The translations under genes were made by a program, and so were the position numbers. From Celeribacter baekdonensis B30 (lineage in GTDB: Bacteria > Pseudomonadota > Alphaproteobacteria > Rhodobacterales > Rhodobacteraceae), in assembly GCF_000299875.1 (NCBI RefSeq), contig NZ_AMRK01000007.1, positions 159,953-223,952 on the forward strand: a stretch of DNA of 64,000 nucleotides, given 5' to 3'. The first letter of the stretch is position 1; the number at the start of each line of letters is the position of its first letter. This document shows, in pieces, positions 1 to 8,939 of the stretch. Under the pieces are notes generated by a model. The model worked only from the letters and a program-made list of their open reading frames with translations, was not told where the DNA came from and ran no database searches.

Positions 1-106
1 CTGCACCAAACCAGAACGACTCATCTGTAAACTTCTTGCTCTGGCCCTTAAGCAGGATTGCCCCCTGCCCGCCTGAACCTGACGGCGTGATAACAGGCCG
101 CTGATC
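1..106 (-). other. Open frame of unknown origin downstream of the cytochrome c gene
   Basis: After the cytochrome c stop codon the same minus-strand frame stays open to the window edge and reads like protein (for example PSGSGGQGAILLKGQSKKF). It has no obvious start codon of its own. It could be the 5' part of a gene lying outside the window, a remnant, or chance. I do not recognise the family. Confidence 0.2.
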
Positions 107-547
107 TCAGTTGATCCCATTCACGCGCTGCAATTCGCGGACATAGGCGATGATCGCTTTGACATCGCCCTGTGTCACACCCTGTTGCACGGGCATATTA
201 CCAAAGCGCCAGTGATGGGCCTGAACGCCGCGTTCAGCCGCCATGAGAAAGGCCATATCGCCATGATGCGAAGGCTCGTAGATCTTATGAACCAGAGGCG
301 GGCCAAAGCCTTCTTTGCCGGCGGCATTTACGCCATGACAGGCGGCGCAGACGCTGTCGAATGCGCGCTTGCCGATCTGCGCATGGGCTGACAGCGCCTC
401 AGGCAGAGCGACCGCAACAATCGGATCGCCCTGTGCGGGGCGTGAGGAGGCGGCGAGCGGCGCGCTTGCGGGTTCAGGTTTAAAGATGAGATAGGCCCCG
501 AGAGCCAGTGCTGCAGCACCGACCAGAGGCAGGACAAATTTGTTCAT
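107..547 (-). CDS. Membrane-anchored or secreted class I c-type cytochrome (146 aa)
   Basis: The protein has an N-terminal hydrophobic segment (KFVLPLVGAAALALGAYLIF) followed by a low-complexity Ala/Pro linker, then one haem-binding CxxCH motif (CAACH) and a C-terminal helix ending in IAYVRELQRVNG, as in monohaem cytochrome c domains. A Met in GNMPVQQG is the likely distal ligand. It should act in the periplasm as an electron carrier; the partner is not evident. The ATG at 547 is preferred over an upstream TTG at 565 because a GGAAAA stretch lies before it. The gene follows a small exported Cys-rich protein on the same strand and sits next to the cueR-copA copper genes, so a role near copper-dependent respiration is possible but inferred. 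Confidence 0.8.
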   Translation of the reverse strand: MNKFVLPLVGAAALALGAYLIFKPEPASAPLAASSRPAQGDPIVAVALPEALSAHAQIGKRAFDSVCAACHGVNAAGKEGFGPPLVHKIYEPSHHGDMAFLMAAERGVQAHHWRFGNMPVQQGVTQGDVKAIIAYVRELQRVNGIN

Positions 548-598
548 GGGTGTTTTCCGTATCAAAGCGTGACGACTGAGCGCGCCACAAGAAAGGGT

Positions 599-991
599 TC
601 AGGCGAGGCTGAGCCCGATACGGGGCGGCGGGAGGTCAAGGCCCGGCATGCGCGCGAGGATATTCACCACTGTGGGCGCAGGATAACCGAGAGGGCGCAA
701 AGTACGGCTGACCCGATGGTCAAGGCTGCCATTGAGCGTGAAAAGGACGCAGATCGCCCCATGCGGACAGGGGACGTCAAAGGGGGCGGCATCAGACATT
801 CGGTCCGGGCAATCGGGACATGGGCCAAGGCGATGCATGGACATGGCAGTGTCCTGCGCCATCGCAGTCATCTCATGTGACATCCCCGCGCGTGGCGCGG
901 AGAAAACGATCAACAAACCGATGAGCAGAATGGTCACAATACGGTGCAAGCCGTTTCTCCATGGCTTTGGATGGTCACTATGAAAGATCAC
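599..991 (-). CDS. Small exported Cys/His/Met-rich protein, DUF2946-like
   Basis: The frame has a strong N-terminal hydrophobic helix (IVTILLIGLLIVFSAP), then a segment rich in potential metal ligands: MSHEMTAM, CPDCPDRM and CPHGAIC. That pattern resembles short DUF2946-type proteins often found near copper genes; the family name is a tentative match. Start choice is uncertain: the longest frame begins with GTG at 991, but a TTG at 949 has a GGAGA sequence about 6 nt upstream and begins just before the hydrophobic helix. The gene lies between cueR and the cytochrome c gene on the same strand, with 10 nt to cueR. Periplasmic metal binding is inferred only from composition. Confidence 0.6.
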   Translation of the reverse strand: MIFHSDHPKPWRNGLHRIVTILLIGLLIVFSAPRAGMSHEMTAMAQDTAMSMHRLGPCPDCPDRMSDAAPFDVPCPHGAICVLFTLNGSLDHRVSRTLRPLGYPAPTVVNILARMPGLDLPPPRIGLSLA

Positions 992-1001
992 AGAGATTTG
1001 G

Positions 1002-1409
1002 TCAACGCGGTGCTGTGCCTCTGGCCTCCTGGCTCAAACCGTCCAAGATCGCGCAGTCCGGTGCCTCATCACCATGACATTGCCCGATCAGCGTGGTGAG
1101 ACGCGTTTCCAACGCCCGAAGATTTGTAATTTTTTCCCGAACCGAAACAAGATTTTGCTCCGCCAGGACGCGCACATCGCGGCTGTGGCGCGACGGGTCC
1201 GCCTCAAGCGCGAGCAAAGCCCGGCACTCTTCCAAAGAAAACCCCATCAACCGCGCCTGTGCCAGAAATCGCAGATGCGCGATCTGCCCGGCATCAAAAT
1301 CGCGATAGCCATTCGCGGCGCGGTCGGGGGCGACAAGGCCGATCTCTTCGTAATAGCGGATCGTTTTGACCGGCAGTCCGGTCTGGGTCGAGGCATGGCC
1401 AATGTTCAT
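1002..1409 (-). CDS. cueR: Cu(I)-responsive MerR-family transcriptional regulator CueR/HmrR
   Basis: This 135-aa protein has a MerR N-terminal winged HTH (MNIGHASTQTGLPVKTIRYYEEIGL), the RDFDAGQIAHLRFLAQARLMGFSL block, a long dimerisation helix and a C-terminal metal loop C-x7-C (CHGDEAPDC), the signature of copper-sensing CueR. The start at 1409 is preceded by TAAGGAGATTGCG, a good ribosome binding site; the upstream in-frame extension is rejected. It is transcribed divergently from copA, and both promoters carry a dyad between -35 and -10 elements 19 bp apart, the arrangement expected of MerR-type activation by DNA untwisting. It likely activates copA and controls itself. Confidence 0.93.
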   Translation of the reverse strand: MNIGHASTQTGLPVKTIRYYEEIGLVAPDRAANGYRDFDAGQIAHLRFLAQARLMGFSLEECRALLALEADPSRHSRDVRVLAEQNLVSVREKITNLRALETRLTTLIGQCHGDEAPDCAILDGLSQEARGTAPR

Positions 1410-1427
1410 CGCAATCTCCTTACCGCT

Positions 1428-1458
1428 TTCATAAAGCTTACAGCAACTGGAGGGTAAA
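1428..1458 (-). promoter_or_regulatory. MerR-type promoter of cueR
   Basis: On the minus strand a TTTACC -35 element and a TATGAA -10 element are separated by exactly 19 bp, with the imperfect dyad CTCCAG-TTG-CTGTAAG in the spacer. The over-long spacer with an internal dyad is the hallmark of CueR/HmrR-controlled promoters, suggesting autoregulation. Confidence 0.65.
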
Positions 1459-1584
1459 GTCACATCGACGTGAGAGACGCCTGTCGGACATCAATGCGGG
1501 CGGCTGACCCCCCCGGAATTTGAAATCTCACATCATCGCACCAGTTTTTAACCCATGCCGCCGAGAAAATTCCGAAATACCCCA

Positions 1585-1615
1585 TTGACCCTCCAGTTGG
1601 TGGAGGCCCTACCTG
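1585..1615 (+). promoter_or_regulatory. CueR-dependent copA promoter
   Basis: TTGACC (1585-1590) is followed 19 bp later by a weak TACCTG -10. The spacer holds the perfect dyad CCTCCA (1590-1595), 5 nt, TGGAGG (1601-1606). This closely follows the known CueR box layout, and it lies about 40 bp upstream of the copA start. Confidence 0.8.
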
Positions 1616-1655
1616 AGGAAGCGAGGTCAGAATCCGAGAGCATCAGGAGTGAACC

Positions 1656-4109
1656 ATGACAGCGCACGACACCCAGCCCCACCACGACCATACACCTGCC
1701 GTGATCCGCGATCCGGTCTGCGGCATGACCGTCGACCCGAATGCCGACAAGCCACAGCTCGACCACGAGGGGCATGGCTACCATTTCTGTTCCGAGGGGT
1801 GCCGCGAAAAATTCAAAGCCAACCCTGAGGCCTATATCAAAGCGACCGATCCGGTCTGTGGCATGTCGGTGGAACGTGCCACCGCCGCGCATATGTCCAA
1901 ACGCGATGGGGAGCGGTTCTATTTCTGCTCCCCCGGCTGTCAGGAGACATTCGAAAAAAGCCCGGCACCTTATCTCGGTGCGCGACCGGTGAAAAGAACC
2001 ATGCCGGAGGGGACACAATACACCTGCCCCATGCATCCCGAAATCATCGAAGACCATCCCGGAGATTGCCCGAAATGCGGCATGGCGCTGGAACCAATGA
2101 CGCCCTCGGCGGACAGCGGACCGAACCCGGAACTTGTGGATTTCAAGCGCCGGTTCTGGATCATGGCACCGCTGGCGGCCGTCGTGTTTGTGCTTGAAAT
2201 GGGGTCCCATGTTGGACTGCCCTTCGCGGAATGGATTGGGCATAAACCGTTCCTCTGGCTTCAGTTCGCGTTGGCCACGCCTGTGCTCTGGTGCGCGCGG
2301 CCATTCTTCCTGCGCGGTTGGAAATCCGTGGTGAATGTCTCGCCAAACATGTGGACCCTGATCGCACTCGGCACGCTGGCCGCCTATCTGTTCTCCCTCG
2401 TCGGATTGCTTGCGCCGTCGGTGTTCCCGCCGGAAATGTTGGGGGCTCATGGCCTGCCGCCGGTCTATTTCGAGGCCGCCGCCGTGATCCTTGTGTTGGT
2501 TCTCGTCGGTCAGCTCATGGAGCTGACTGCACGAGAAAGAACAGGGGACGCGATCCGCGCGCTCATGGACCTCGCGCCGAAGACCGCGCGGGTTGTCACC
2601 AACGATGGCGAGAAGGACGTCCCTCTCGATGAGGTGCAAACCGGCGATCATCTGCGCGTGCGCCCGGGCGAAAGCGTGCCGGTGGATGGCGAGATTCTCG
2701 AAGGCCACTCTTCGGTCGATGAAAGCATGATCACCGGCGAACCGGTGCCGGTCGAAAAAGCGCAAGGCGATGCGGTGACGGGCGGCACGCTGAACACATC
2801 CGGCTCCTTCGTGATGGCGGCGCAGGCCGTCGGCGCGGACACCACCCTGTCGCGCATCGTCGCGATGGTGGCACAAGCACAGCGTTCGCGCGCGCCCATT
2901 CAGGGACTGGCGGATCGCGTGTCGCTCTACTTCGTGCCTGCCGTGGTTGCCGTCGCCCTCATCGCATTCCTTGCTTGGCTCGCACTCGGGCCAAGCCCGG
3001 CCTTGGGCTATGCCACAGTGGCCGCCGTTTCCGTGCTCATCATCGCCTGTCCCTGTGCGCTTGGCCTTGCAACGCCGATGTCAATCATGGTCGGCACCGG
3101 ACGCGGTGCGCAGGCGGGCGTTTTGATCCGCGATGCGGAGGCGCTCGAACGGTTTGCCAAGGTCGACACGCTCATTGTGGACAAAACCGGCACGCTGACC
3201 GAAGGAAAGCCCTCGCTCACCGATGTGATCGCCAATGGGATCTCCGAGGACGATCTGAAATCCTATGCCGCAGCCCTTGAACGCGGCTCCGAACACCCTT
3301 TGGCGGAGGCCATTTTGAGCGGCACACAAGACGCGCCAAAACGCGAGGCGACGGGGTTTGAGGCCATCACCGGCAAAGGCGTGGTTGCCATGATCGAAGG
3401 CGCACGGATCGCTTTGGGCAACTCTGCACTGATGCTGGAGCTTGGCGCGGAACCGGGTGCCTTGACCGAGGCGCTTCAAAATCTGCAATCCGAGGGCAAA
3501 ACCGCCATGTATCTTGCCAAAGACGGCGTGGTTGTCGGCATTCTCGCGGTGGCGGACCGGATCAAAGCAACGACGCCAGACGCGATCCAAGCCTTGCACC
3601 GCGAAGGCCTGCGCATTGTCATGGCCACCGGCGACAGCACACGCACGGCAGAGGCGGTGGCAAAACAACTTGGCATTGACGAGGTCCACGCCGAAGTCTC
3701 ACCAGAGGGCAAGGCCGCATTGGTCGAAGTGCTGCGCAAATCCGGCGCACGGGTGGCGATGGCGGGCGATGGCGTCAACGACGCCCCCGCGCTGGCCTCC
3801 GCCGATGTGGGAATCGCCATGGGCACGGGCGCCGATGTTGCCGTGGAAAGCGCGGGGCTGACGCTGGTCAAAGGCGATCTGACGGGCATCCTGCGCGCCC
3901 GGCGTCTGGCCGAGGCAGTCATGCGCAACATCCGCCAGAACCTGTTCTTTGCCTTCGCCTATAACATCGCAGGCGTCCCCATCGCCGCCGGAGTGCTCTA
4001 CCCAGTGTTCGGCGTGCTCCTCTCACCCGTGATCGCCGCACTCGCGATGAGCTTCAGTTCGGTGTCGGTGATTGGAAATGCCCTGAGACTGAGGCGCGTA
4101 AAGCTCTGA
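1656..4109 (+). CDS. copA: Copper-translocating P1B-type ATPase with two N-terminal YHS domains
   Basis: An 817-aa inner-membrane ATPase that should export Cu(I) from the cytoplasm. The N-terminus carries two tandem YHS-type domains (DPVCGMTVD near residue 20 and DPVCGMSVE near 66, each with a second FC..GC pair) and a heavy-metal-binding domain (YTCPMHPEI...[10 protein letters not shown], about 120-147); I see no classical HMA (GMxCxxC) domain. The core has the actuator TGE (MITGEPVP, about 358), the transmembrane CPC ([13 protein letters not shown], about 463), the phosphorylation site DKTGTLTEG (about 508) and the hinge [10 protein letters not shown] (about 704). It is divergent from cueR and has a CueR-type promoter. 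Copper is favoured because of CPC plus CueR. Confidence 0.93.
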   Translation: MTAHDTQPHHDHTPAVIRDPVCGMTVDPNADKPQLDHEGHGYHFCSEGCREKFKANPEAYIKATDPVCGMSVERATAAHMSKRDGERFYFCSPGCQETFEKSPAPYLGARPVKRTMPEGTQYTCPMHPEIIEDHPGDCPKCGMALEPMTPSADSGPNPELVDFKRRFWIMAPLAAVVFVLEMGSHVGLPFAEWIGHKPFLWLQFALATPVLWCARPFFLRGWKSVVNVSPNMWTLIALGTLAAYLFSLVGLLAPSVFPPEMLGAHGLPPVYFEAAAVILVLVLVGQLMELTARERTGDAIRALMDLAPKTARVVTNDGEKDVPLDEVQTGDHLRVRPGESVPVDGEILEGHSSVDESMITGEPVPVEKAQGDAVTGGTLNTSGSFVMAAQAVGADTTLSRIVAMVAQAQRSRAPIQGLADRVSLYFVPAVVAVALIAFLAWLALGPSPALGYATVAAVSVLIIACPCALGLATPMSIMVGTGRGAQAGVLIRDAEALERFAKVDTLIVDKTGTLTEGKPSLTDVIANGISEDDLKSYAAALERGSEHPLAEAILSGTQDAPKREATGFEAITGKGVVAMIEGARIALGNSALMLELGAEPGALTEALQNLQSEGKTAMYLAKDGVVVGILAVADRIKATTPDAIQALHREGLRIVMATGDSTRTAEAVAKQLGIDEVHAEVSPEGKAALVEVLRKSGARVAMAGDGVNDAPALASADVGIAMGTGADVAVESAGLTLVKGDLTGILRARRLAEAVMRNIRQNLFFAFAYNIAGVPIAAGVLYPVFGVLLSPVIAALAMSFSSVSVIGNALRLRRVKL

Positions 4110-4120
4110 GGTTTCTTTTG

Positions 4121-4148
4121 CTGCCGATCACGGGCGCATGATCGGCAG
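4121..4148. terminator. Hairpin downstream of copA
   Basis: Perfect 10-bp inverted repeat CTGCCGATCA / TGATCGGCAG with an 8-nt loop, starting 12 nt after the copA stop. It has no clear U-tract, so it may be a weak or Rho-assisted terminator or simply a 3' stabilising hairpin. Confidence 0.45.
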
Positions 4149-4193
4149 CATGTTCTGTCGCCTCCTGCAACACTCGTAGGTTTCTGCTGCCCG

Positions 4194-4430
4194 TCAAGAC
4201 ACCACGACCGATGCTGACGCGGAAATACCGCGTATAGCAGAGACAGCGGCACAGGTCTCGACACCGCCGACATGAACAGTGCAGGCCCCGCACGCGCCAA
4301 CGCCGCAGCCCGTATTTGGTTCCGGTCGTGTTAAGCGTTTCGCGCAAAACCCAAAGAAGCGGCATGTCACCTACGGCTATCACCGTCTGCTTTTGTCCGG
4401 TGATTGAAAGTCTGTATTGGTCATGGTTTC
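4194..4430 (-). pseudogene. Frameshifted fragment of a [2Fe-2S] oxidoreductase small subunit (IorA-like)
   Basis: On the minus strand YRLSITGQ and then [20 protein letters not shown] match the start of isoquinoline 1-oxidoreductase alpha / xanthine-dehydrogenase-family small subunits. Immediately after TKYG the frame is lost. Deleting one G restores [15 protein letters not shown], that is the C-x4-C-x2-C plant-ferredoxin-type [2Fe-2S] motif. The restored frame then degenerates and stops at 4194. The large molybdopterin subunit is absent. It is a remnant of a lost operon and cannot make a functional subunit. Confidence 0.75.
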
Positions 4431-4471
4431 GAATACCGGCTGCTGAACAAGTTGTTGGGATTGAGCCCCTT

Positions 4472-4497
4472 TCGGAGCCCGGTCATTCGGGCTCCGA
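4472..4497. repeat. Perfect 10-bp inverted repeat
   Basis: TCGGAGCCCG, a 6-nt loop, then CGGGCTCCGA. It lies between the IorA-like remnant and the decayed SDR and has no U-tract on either strand. It could be an old terminator or the scar of a mobile element. Confidence 0.5.
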
Positions 4498-4535
4498 GAT
4501 TGACAAAAATAGTAAAACTTGGGACTGCGCTCAGT

Positions 4536-5044
4536 TCAGGCCGCGTTGGACAGCGCCACCGCATCGAGGCCTGCCGGATCGTGCAGGCGGTCCGAGGTAT
4601 CATTAGCCGCCTGCCGGACCACTTCTGCGACGTCGCTGTCGCTGGTGGTCAGGCCCAGGTTGGCGAAGCCCACAAAGATCGGTTCGGCGAAATTGACGTA
4701 AGCCGCGGGGATCAGGTCTGCCACCGGAATGTCAGTATTTTCCCCGAAGCTCGTTGTCGGCCCATAGCCCGGTTCCACCAGTTTGACACCAACGCCGAAC
4801 GCACCCACGACGCCGATCCCGGCATTGTTTACCAGTACGTCGATCGGTCCTACGACCTTAATCGCGGCGGCGATGCTGTTCGCGTCAGTGACGTCGAGAG
4901 CGAGGATGCGAAGGCGATCTGACGTGGGTAGCCCCTCTTTACGCGGAGTTCGCATGGGGCGATTACGTTCCAGCTCTGGGCGTGGAAGTAGCGGGCAGTT
5001 TCAAGTCCGTCGCCGGAGGACGTTTCGGTGATGAGAACGGGTTT
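4536..5044 (-). pseudogene. Decayed short-chain dehydrogenase/reductase
   Basis: Two minus-strand frames together resemble one SDR. The first gives KPVLITETSSGDGLETARYFHA, where the Rossmann TGxxxGIG motif is damaged (E and D replace key residues). Near 4956 the frame shifts, and the second frame continues with LALDVTDANSIAAAIK and GPIDVLVNNAGIGVVGAFG (NNAG motif). It then jumps to GVKLVEPGYGPTTSF, so the catalytic Ser and Tyr-x3-Lys segment has been deleted. It has lost both cofactor and catalytic motifs and is not functional. Confidence 0.75.
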
Positions 5045-5144
5045 TATGTTCTGGTCCTTTGTTTGGGTTGACAAGGCTAAGTTGGCCCGCAGGATCAGGA
5101 CGATCATCACTCATAAATCTCGTTTTAATTTGCAAGAGTCCTGA

Positions 5145-5480
5145 GTGTCCGATCCGTCGTCTCAAATGATCCAACTCCTGCGACCCCGCGCGGTGTTCTC
5201 CAAGGGAATCACCGGGGCGGGTCGTTGGGCCATTCGGTATGAGGAGTTCGGCAAACTAGATTTTTGTGCAGCGCTTGAGGGGCAACGCCAGTTGGCCGGT
5301 GACTGTGAAGACCTGGTCATCCTCGAAGAAGGTGATTTCGTCCTCTTGCCGACAACTCCCGCCTTTGTTCTGCTAGGACTGGAGACTGGCCCGGTACAGC
5401 GGATCGACTCCCGTCTCGCATCGACCGCAGAGCGCAGAGCGCAGAGCGCGAGGTCCGCTATGGTCGGCAGGAGGGGCTCC
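5145..5480 (+). pseudogene. N-terminal fragment of an AraC-family regulator (cupin_6 domain)
   Basis: The first ~95 codons read LLRPRAVFSKGITGAGRWA..., FCAALEGQRQL and LEEGDFVLLPTTPAF, typical of the N-terminal cupin_6 sensor domain of AraC-family activators that lie beside SDR genes. The frame is then lost at a triplicated 7-bp unit (5427-5447); in another frame the expected continuation EREVRYGRQEG is visible just after. No HTH domain follows on this strand. It lies divergent from the decayed SDR, the usual regulator-target pair. Confidence 0.7.
5427..5447 (+). repeat. Three tandem copies of GCAGAGC that break an AraC-type frame
   Basis: GCAGAGC occurs three times head to tail. With a single copy the protein frame reads TAEREVRYGRQ, as expected for the cupin_6 family; two extra copies add 14 bp and shift the frame. 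This looks like replication slippage. Confidence 0.8.
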
Positions 5481-5627
5481 TCCCGGGTGAGAGTGCACGC
5501 GCTTGGGAAACCTTCAACCCCGGAGATTACCGATGAACGTTCACCCCCATTGCGTTCCACTTGTGATCTGTGCCGGACCCCTGCCTTGTCCAGTGCTGCT
5601 TGTTTTGGCCGCAGCAATTCGGGCCCG

Positions 5628-5765
5628 TCAAAAGCCCCGTGGGGGGACGTCGACATGGCGCGAGAAGGCCACGCTGAAGGCGCTGGGGAATTCATCGCCG
5701 ATGCGACGCGCGTTTTCGGCGATCGACGCCTGCCGTTGCCGTGTACGGACCAAGGGAGGTGCGCT
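5628..5765 (-). pseudogene. C-terminal HTH fragment of an AraC-family regulator, in inverted orientation
   Basis: The minus strand reads ASIAENARRIGDEFPSAF followed by SVAFSRHVDVPPRGF and a stop, which resembles the second HTH of AraC proteins (normally AERVGYGSASAFSTAFSRHVG). It is on the strand opposite to the cupin_6 fragment at 5145, so either an inversion separated the two halves or they come from different regulators. There is no upstream domain in frame. Confidence 0.5.
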
Positions 5766-6056
5766 CAAGGTCGGCCCTGCTTGCGCGGGACAAGAACACT
5801 AATGCACCTGCCTTCCATCACCGCCAGTTAACGCAGCGCGTGTGCCCAGTCTCAGCTTTAAAGACAAGGTTCACATTTAAGGGCTACGCTGCACGTCATC
5901 TGGAGCCTCGAAGAAATCGTTATCGTCGTTTCCCGATATAAATTCGCAAAAGTCCCTGCGAGCGAAATCACTGGCGCGGGGTCTGGGGGTCTTGTTGCTC
6001 AAATCGGGTTCTGAAGATCCCCATGCGTCCTTACCCTACGGCCTGTGTGACAGGGA

Positions 6057-6944
6057 TCACCCGGTACTGCGTAAAAGCCTCTCGACAAAGGCATCCGCCG
6101 CCAGAGAGAGCTTTTTCCCCTTCCGCCAGACCACGTGCCAATGGCGTATGATCGGAAAGGGTTCCACGGCCAGTTCCACCAAGTAGCCGTGCCGAAGCTC
6201 CAATGCCACGGTCCCACGGCTGAGGACCGCAAGGCCCAGACCCGCAATGACACCTTGTTTGACCGATTCATTCGCCCCCAGTTCCATGCGAACATTTGGC
6301 GTGGCACCCGCAGCCTCAAAGCTCCGCTCGGCGGCAAGCCGCGTGCCCGAACCGCTTTCGCGCATCAAGAATGGGTAGTTGGCCAGGTCGCGCATTGTCA
6401 GCTCCGATCGCGCCGCCAGAGGATGATCCGGTGGCGCGACCACGACCAGAGGGTTTTCGGAATACCGTTCAACCACCGCGTCCATGTCTTGCGGCGGAGT
6501 GCCCAGAATATAGAGATCGTCGGCGTTACTTGCGAAACGGGACAGCAGTTCCTCCCGATTTCCAACAGTCAAGGCGATCTCTATTCCGGGAAACTCGGTG
6601 TTGTAGGTGCCGATGTGAGCAGGAATATCGTATTTGGCGGTCGACACGACGGCAAGGCGCAGCCGACCTTTGGCCAAGCCCTGCAACTCGGCCAAAGCCA
6701 TATCCAGATTCTCGGTTTCCTCAACCAAACGCTGCGCGGATTTAAGGACGATCTCACCGGCTTGGGTAAGGGACAGAGACTTCCCCAGACGGTCGATAAG
6801 CTTCTGGCCGAGATGGTCTTCAAGCTGGCGGACCTGCGCGAATGTTGCGGGCTGGGTCAGGTTAAGGGCTTCGGCGGCGCGCGTATAAGACAGATGCGCC
6901 GCAACCTCCCGAAAAATCTGCATTTGTCTGAGTGAGTATCTCAT
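6057..6944 (-). CDS. cbbR: LysR-type regulator of the Calvin cycle operon (CbbR), copy 1
   Basis: A 295-aa LTTR with an N-terminal winged HTH (YTRAAEALNLTQPATFAQVRQLEDHLG) and the two-lobed inducer-binding domain, including LAVVSTAKYDIPAH, LMRESGSGTRLAAE and ANESVKQGVIAGLGLAVLS blocks typical of CbbR. It is divergent from cbbL with about 107 bp between the genes, the classical CbbR arrangement, so it likely activates cbbLSQO. Its ligand is not shown by sequence. A second, divergent CbbR paralogue lies at 12014-12949; the two share the STAKY and ESGSGTR / EEGSGTR segments but differ strongly in the HTH. Confidence 0.9.
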   Translation of the reverse strand: MRYSLRQMQIFREVAAHLSYTRAAEALNLTQPATFAQVRQLEDHLGQKLIDRLGKSLSLTQAGEIVLKSAQRLVEETENLDMALAELQGLAKGRLRLAVVSTAKYDIPAHIGTYNTEFPGIEIALTVGNREELLSRFASNADDLYILGTPPQDMDAVVERYSENPLVVVAPPDHPLAARSELTMRDLANYPFLMRESGSGTRLAAERSFEAAGATPNVRMELGANESVKQGVIAGLGLAVLSRGTVALELRHGYLVELAVEPFPIIRHWHVVWRKGKKLSLAADAFVERLLRSTG

Positions 6945-6958
6945 GAATAGACGATTGC

Positions 6959-6973
6959 TTATTCTAAGGATAA
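6959..6973. promoter_or_regulatory. Candidate CbbR site in the cbbR1-cbbL intergenic region
   Basis: AT-rich imperfect palindrome TTAT-N7-ATAA, followed at about 6993-7003 by a second small dyad ATTC-ATG-GAAT. LysR-type boxes have T-N11-A symmetry; the position about 80-90 bp upstream of cbbL suits an activator site. No binding data; assigned by position and symmetry. Confidence 0.4.
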
Positions 6974-7051
6974 AAACAATTCATTTTTTTATATTCATGG
7001 AATGTGGTTCCCTTCCTCTGAGCAATAGCCATCGGGAAGAGATCAAAAGAC

Positions 7052-8485
7052 ATGAACATGCAAGCAACCAAGAGAAAATATGACGCCGGGGTGAAGGACT
7101 ACAGGTCCACCTACTGGGAACCGGAATATTCGGTCAAGGAAACCGATATTCTTGCTGTCTTCAAAGTCATCCCACAAGACGGCGTCCCGCGCGAAGAAGC
7201 CGCAGCCGCCGTCGCCGCCGAAAGCTCGACGGGAACATGGACGACCGTCTGGACCGACCTCTTGACCGACCTCGACCACTACAAGGGGCGCGCCTACCGC
7301 ATCGAAGACGTGCCGGGACAGGATGACGCGTTCTATGCTTTCATTGCCTATCCCGCCGACCTGTTCGAGGAAGGTTCGGTCGTCAACGTCTTCACGTCGA
7401 TCGTTGGCAACGTCTTTGGCTTCAAGGCCGTGCGCAGCTTGCGGCTCGAAGACGTGCGTTTCCCGATCTGGTTCGTGAAAACCTGTTTCGGCCCACCGCA
7501 TGGCATTCAGGTCGAGCGTGACAAGATGGACAAATACGGCCGTCCGCTGCTGGGTTGCACCATCAAACCAAAGCTGGGCCTGTCGGCCAAGAACTACGGC
7601 CGCGCGGTCTATGAAGTGCTGCGCGGTGGTCTGGATTTCTCCAAGGACGACGAAAACGTCAACTCACAGCCGTTCATGCGCTGGCGTGACCGCTTCCTGT
7701 TCTGTCAAGAAGCGATTGAAAAGGCTCAGGCCGAGACCGGCGAGCGCAAGGGGCACTATCTGAACGTCACCTCCGGCACGGTGGAAGAGATGTTCAAGCG
7801 CGCCGAGTTTGCCAAGGAGCTCGGCTCTCCGATCATCATGTCGGATTACCTGACCATGGGCTGGGCAGCGCACAACTCGCTGTCGAAATGGTGCCGTGAC
7901 AATGGCATGTTGTTGCACGTCCACCGCGCCATGCACGCCGTGATGGATCGCAATCCGAACCACGGCATCAACTTCCGTGTGCTGGCCAAGCTACTGCGCC
8001 TGCTGGGTGGCGATCATCTGCATTCGGGAACCGTTGTGGGCAAGCTGGAAGGCGACCGCAACGCAACCCTGGGCTGGATCAACCTGATGCGCGACAAATT
8101 CATCCCGGAAGACCGGTCGATGGGTGTGTTTTTCGATCAGGACTGGGGGGCCATGCCCGGGGTCTTCCCTGTAGCTTCGGGTGGCATCCACGTCTGGCAT
8201 ATGCCGGCGCTGGTTTCGATCTTTGGCAACGACTCGGTTCTACAGTTCGGCGGCGGCACGCTGGGCCACCCCTGGGGCAACGCCGCCGGTGCGGCCGCCA
8301 ACCGCGTGGCACTTGAAGCCTGTGTTCAGGCCCGCAACGAAGGCCGTGAACTTGAGAAGGAAGGCAAGGAAATCCTGACCGCAGCCGCCAAACATTCACC
8401 CGAGTTGAAAGCCGCGATGGAGACCTGGAAAGAGATCAAGTTCGAGTTCGATACCGTCGACAAGCTTGACGTTCAGCACCGCTGA
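7052..8485 (+). CDS. cbbL: Ribulose-1,5-bisphosphate carboxylase large subunit, form IA type
   Basis: The 477-aa protein carries all active-site signatures of a functional form I Rubisco: KPKLGLS (about 172-178), the carbamylated-lysine segment [13 protein letters not shown] (Lys about 200), the HVHRAMHAV segment, loop 6 [11 protein letters not shown] (Lys about 333) and [12 protein letters not shown] in the phosphate-binding region. It carboxylates ribulose bisphosphate in the Calvin cycle, probably in the cytosol, since no carboxysome genes follow. The following cbbS-cbbQ-cbbO order suits the Q-type form IA class. The start at 7052 agrees with the usual N-terminus. Confidence 0.97.
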   Translation: MNMQATKRKYDAGVKDYRSTYWEPEYSVKETDILAVFKVIPQDGVPREEAAAAVAAESSTGTWTTVWTDLLTDLDHYKGRAYRIEDVPGQDDAFYAFIAYPADLFEEGSVVNVFTSIVGNVFGFKAVRSLRLEDVRFPIWFVKTCFGPPHGIQVERDKMDKYGRPLLGCTIKPKLGLSAKNYGRAVYEVLRGGLDFSKDDENVNSQPFMRWRDRFLFCQEAIEKAQAETGERKGHYLNVTSGTVEEMFKRAEFAKELGSPIIMSDYLTMGWAAHNSLSKWCRDNGMLLHVHRAMHAVMDRNPNHGINFRVLAKLLRLLGGDHLHSGTVVGKLEGDRNATLGWINLMRDKFIPEDRSMGVFFDQDWGAMPGVFPVASGGIHVWHMPALVSIFGNDSVLQFGGGTLGHPWGNAAGAAANRVALEACVQARNEGRELEKEGKEILTAAAKHSPELKAAMETWKEIKFEFDTVDKLDVQHR

Positions 8486-8517
8486 TCGCTCGAACCCAGA
8501 GAAAAAGGACCAAGATA

Positions 8518-8874
8518 ATGAGCACCATTCAAGACTACCCGTCGCGTCTTTCCGATCCTGCAAGCCGCAAGATGGAGACATTTTCCTACCTGCCGGAAAT
8601 GACCAGGGACCAGATCCGAGCACAGGTACAATGGATCGTCGATAACGGCTGGAACCCGGCGATCGAACATACCGAACCGGAAAACGCCATGGACTACTAC
8701 TGGTACATGTGGAAGCTGCCGATGTTTGGTGAAACCGATGTCGACGCGATCCTTGCCGAGATCGAAGAATGCCGCACCGCCAATCCCAAACACCATGTCC
8801 GCCTTTTGGGCTATGACAATTTCACCCAAAGCCAGGGCGCGAACATGGTCGTTCACCGCGGCAAAATGGTTTGA
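8518..8874 (+). CDS. cbbS: Ribulose-1,5-bisphosphate carboxylase small subunit
   Basis: A 118-aa small subunit with the expected [25 protein letters not shown] start, the [22 protein letters not shown] block and the C-terminal [14 protein letters not shown]. The length suits form IA small subunits, which have a short C-terminus. It lies 32 nt after cbbL and is surely co-transcribed. It forms the L8S8 holoenzyme with CbbL. Confidence 0.96.
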   Translation: MSTIQDYPSRLSDPASRKMETFSYLPEMTRDQIRAQVQWIVDNGWNPAIEHTEPENAMDYYWYMWKLPMFGETDVDAILAEIEECRTANPKHHVRLLGYDNFTQSQGANMVVHRGKMV

Positions 8875-8939
8875 GACAAGGCACGGTCCGCGATCATGCG
8901 GGCCATGCACAGCAGTCGACGTGTCGCGAGGAGTCAGCC

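Noticed and set aside
1548..2876. Minus-strand frame (442 codons) opposite copA
   Set aside because: Antisense to the YHS and transmembrane parts of copA; composition atypical and no motif.
4472..4497. Rho-independent terminator
   Set aside because: The stem is perfect but lacks a U-tract on either strand and adjoins only dead genes; listed as an inverted repeat.
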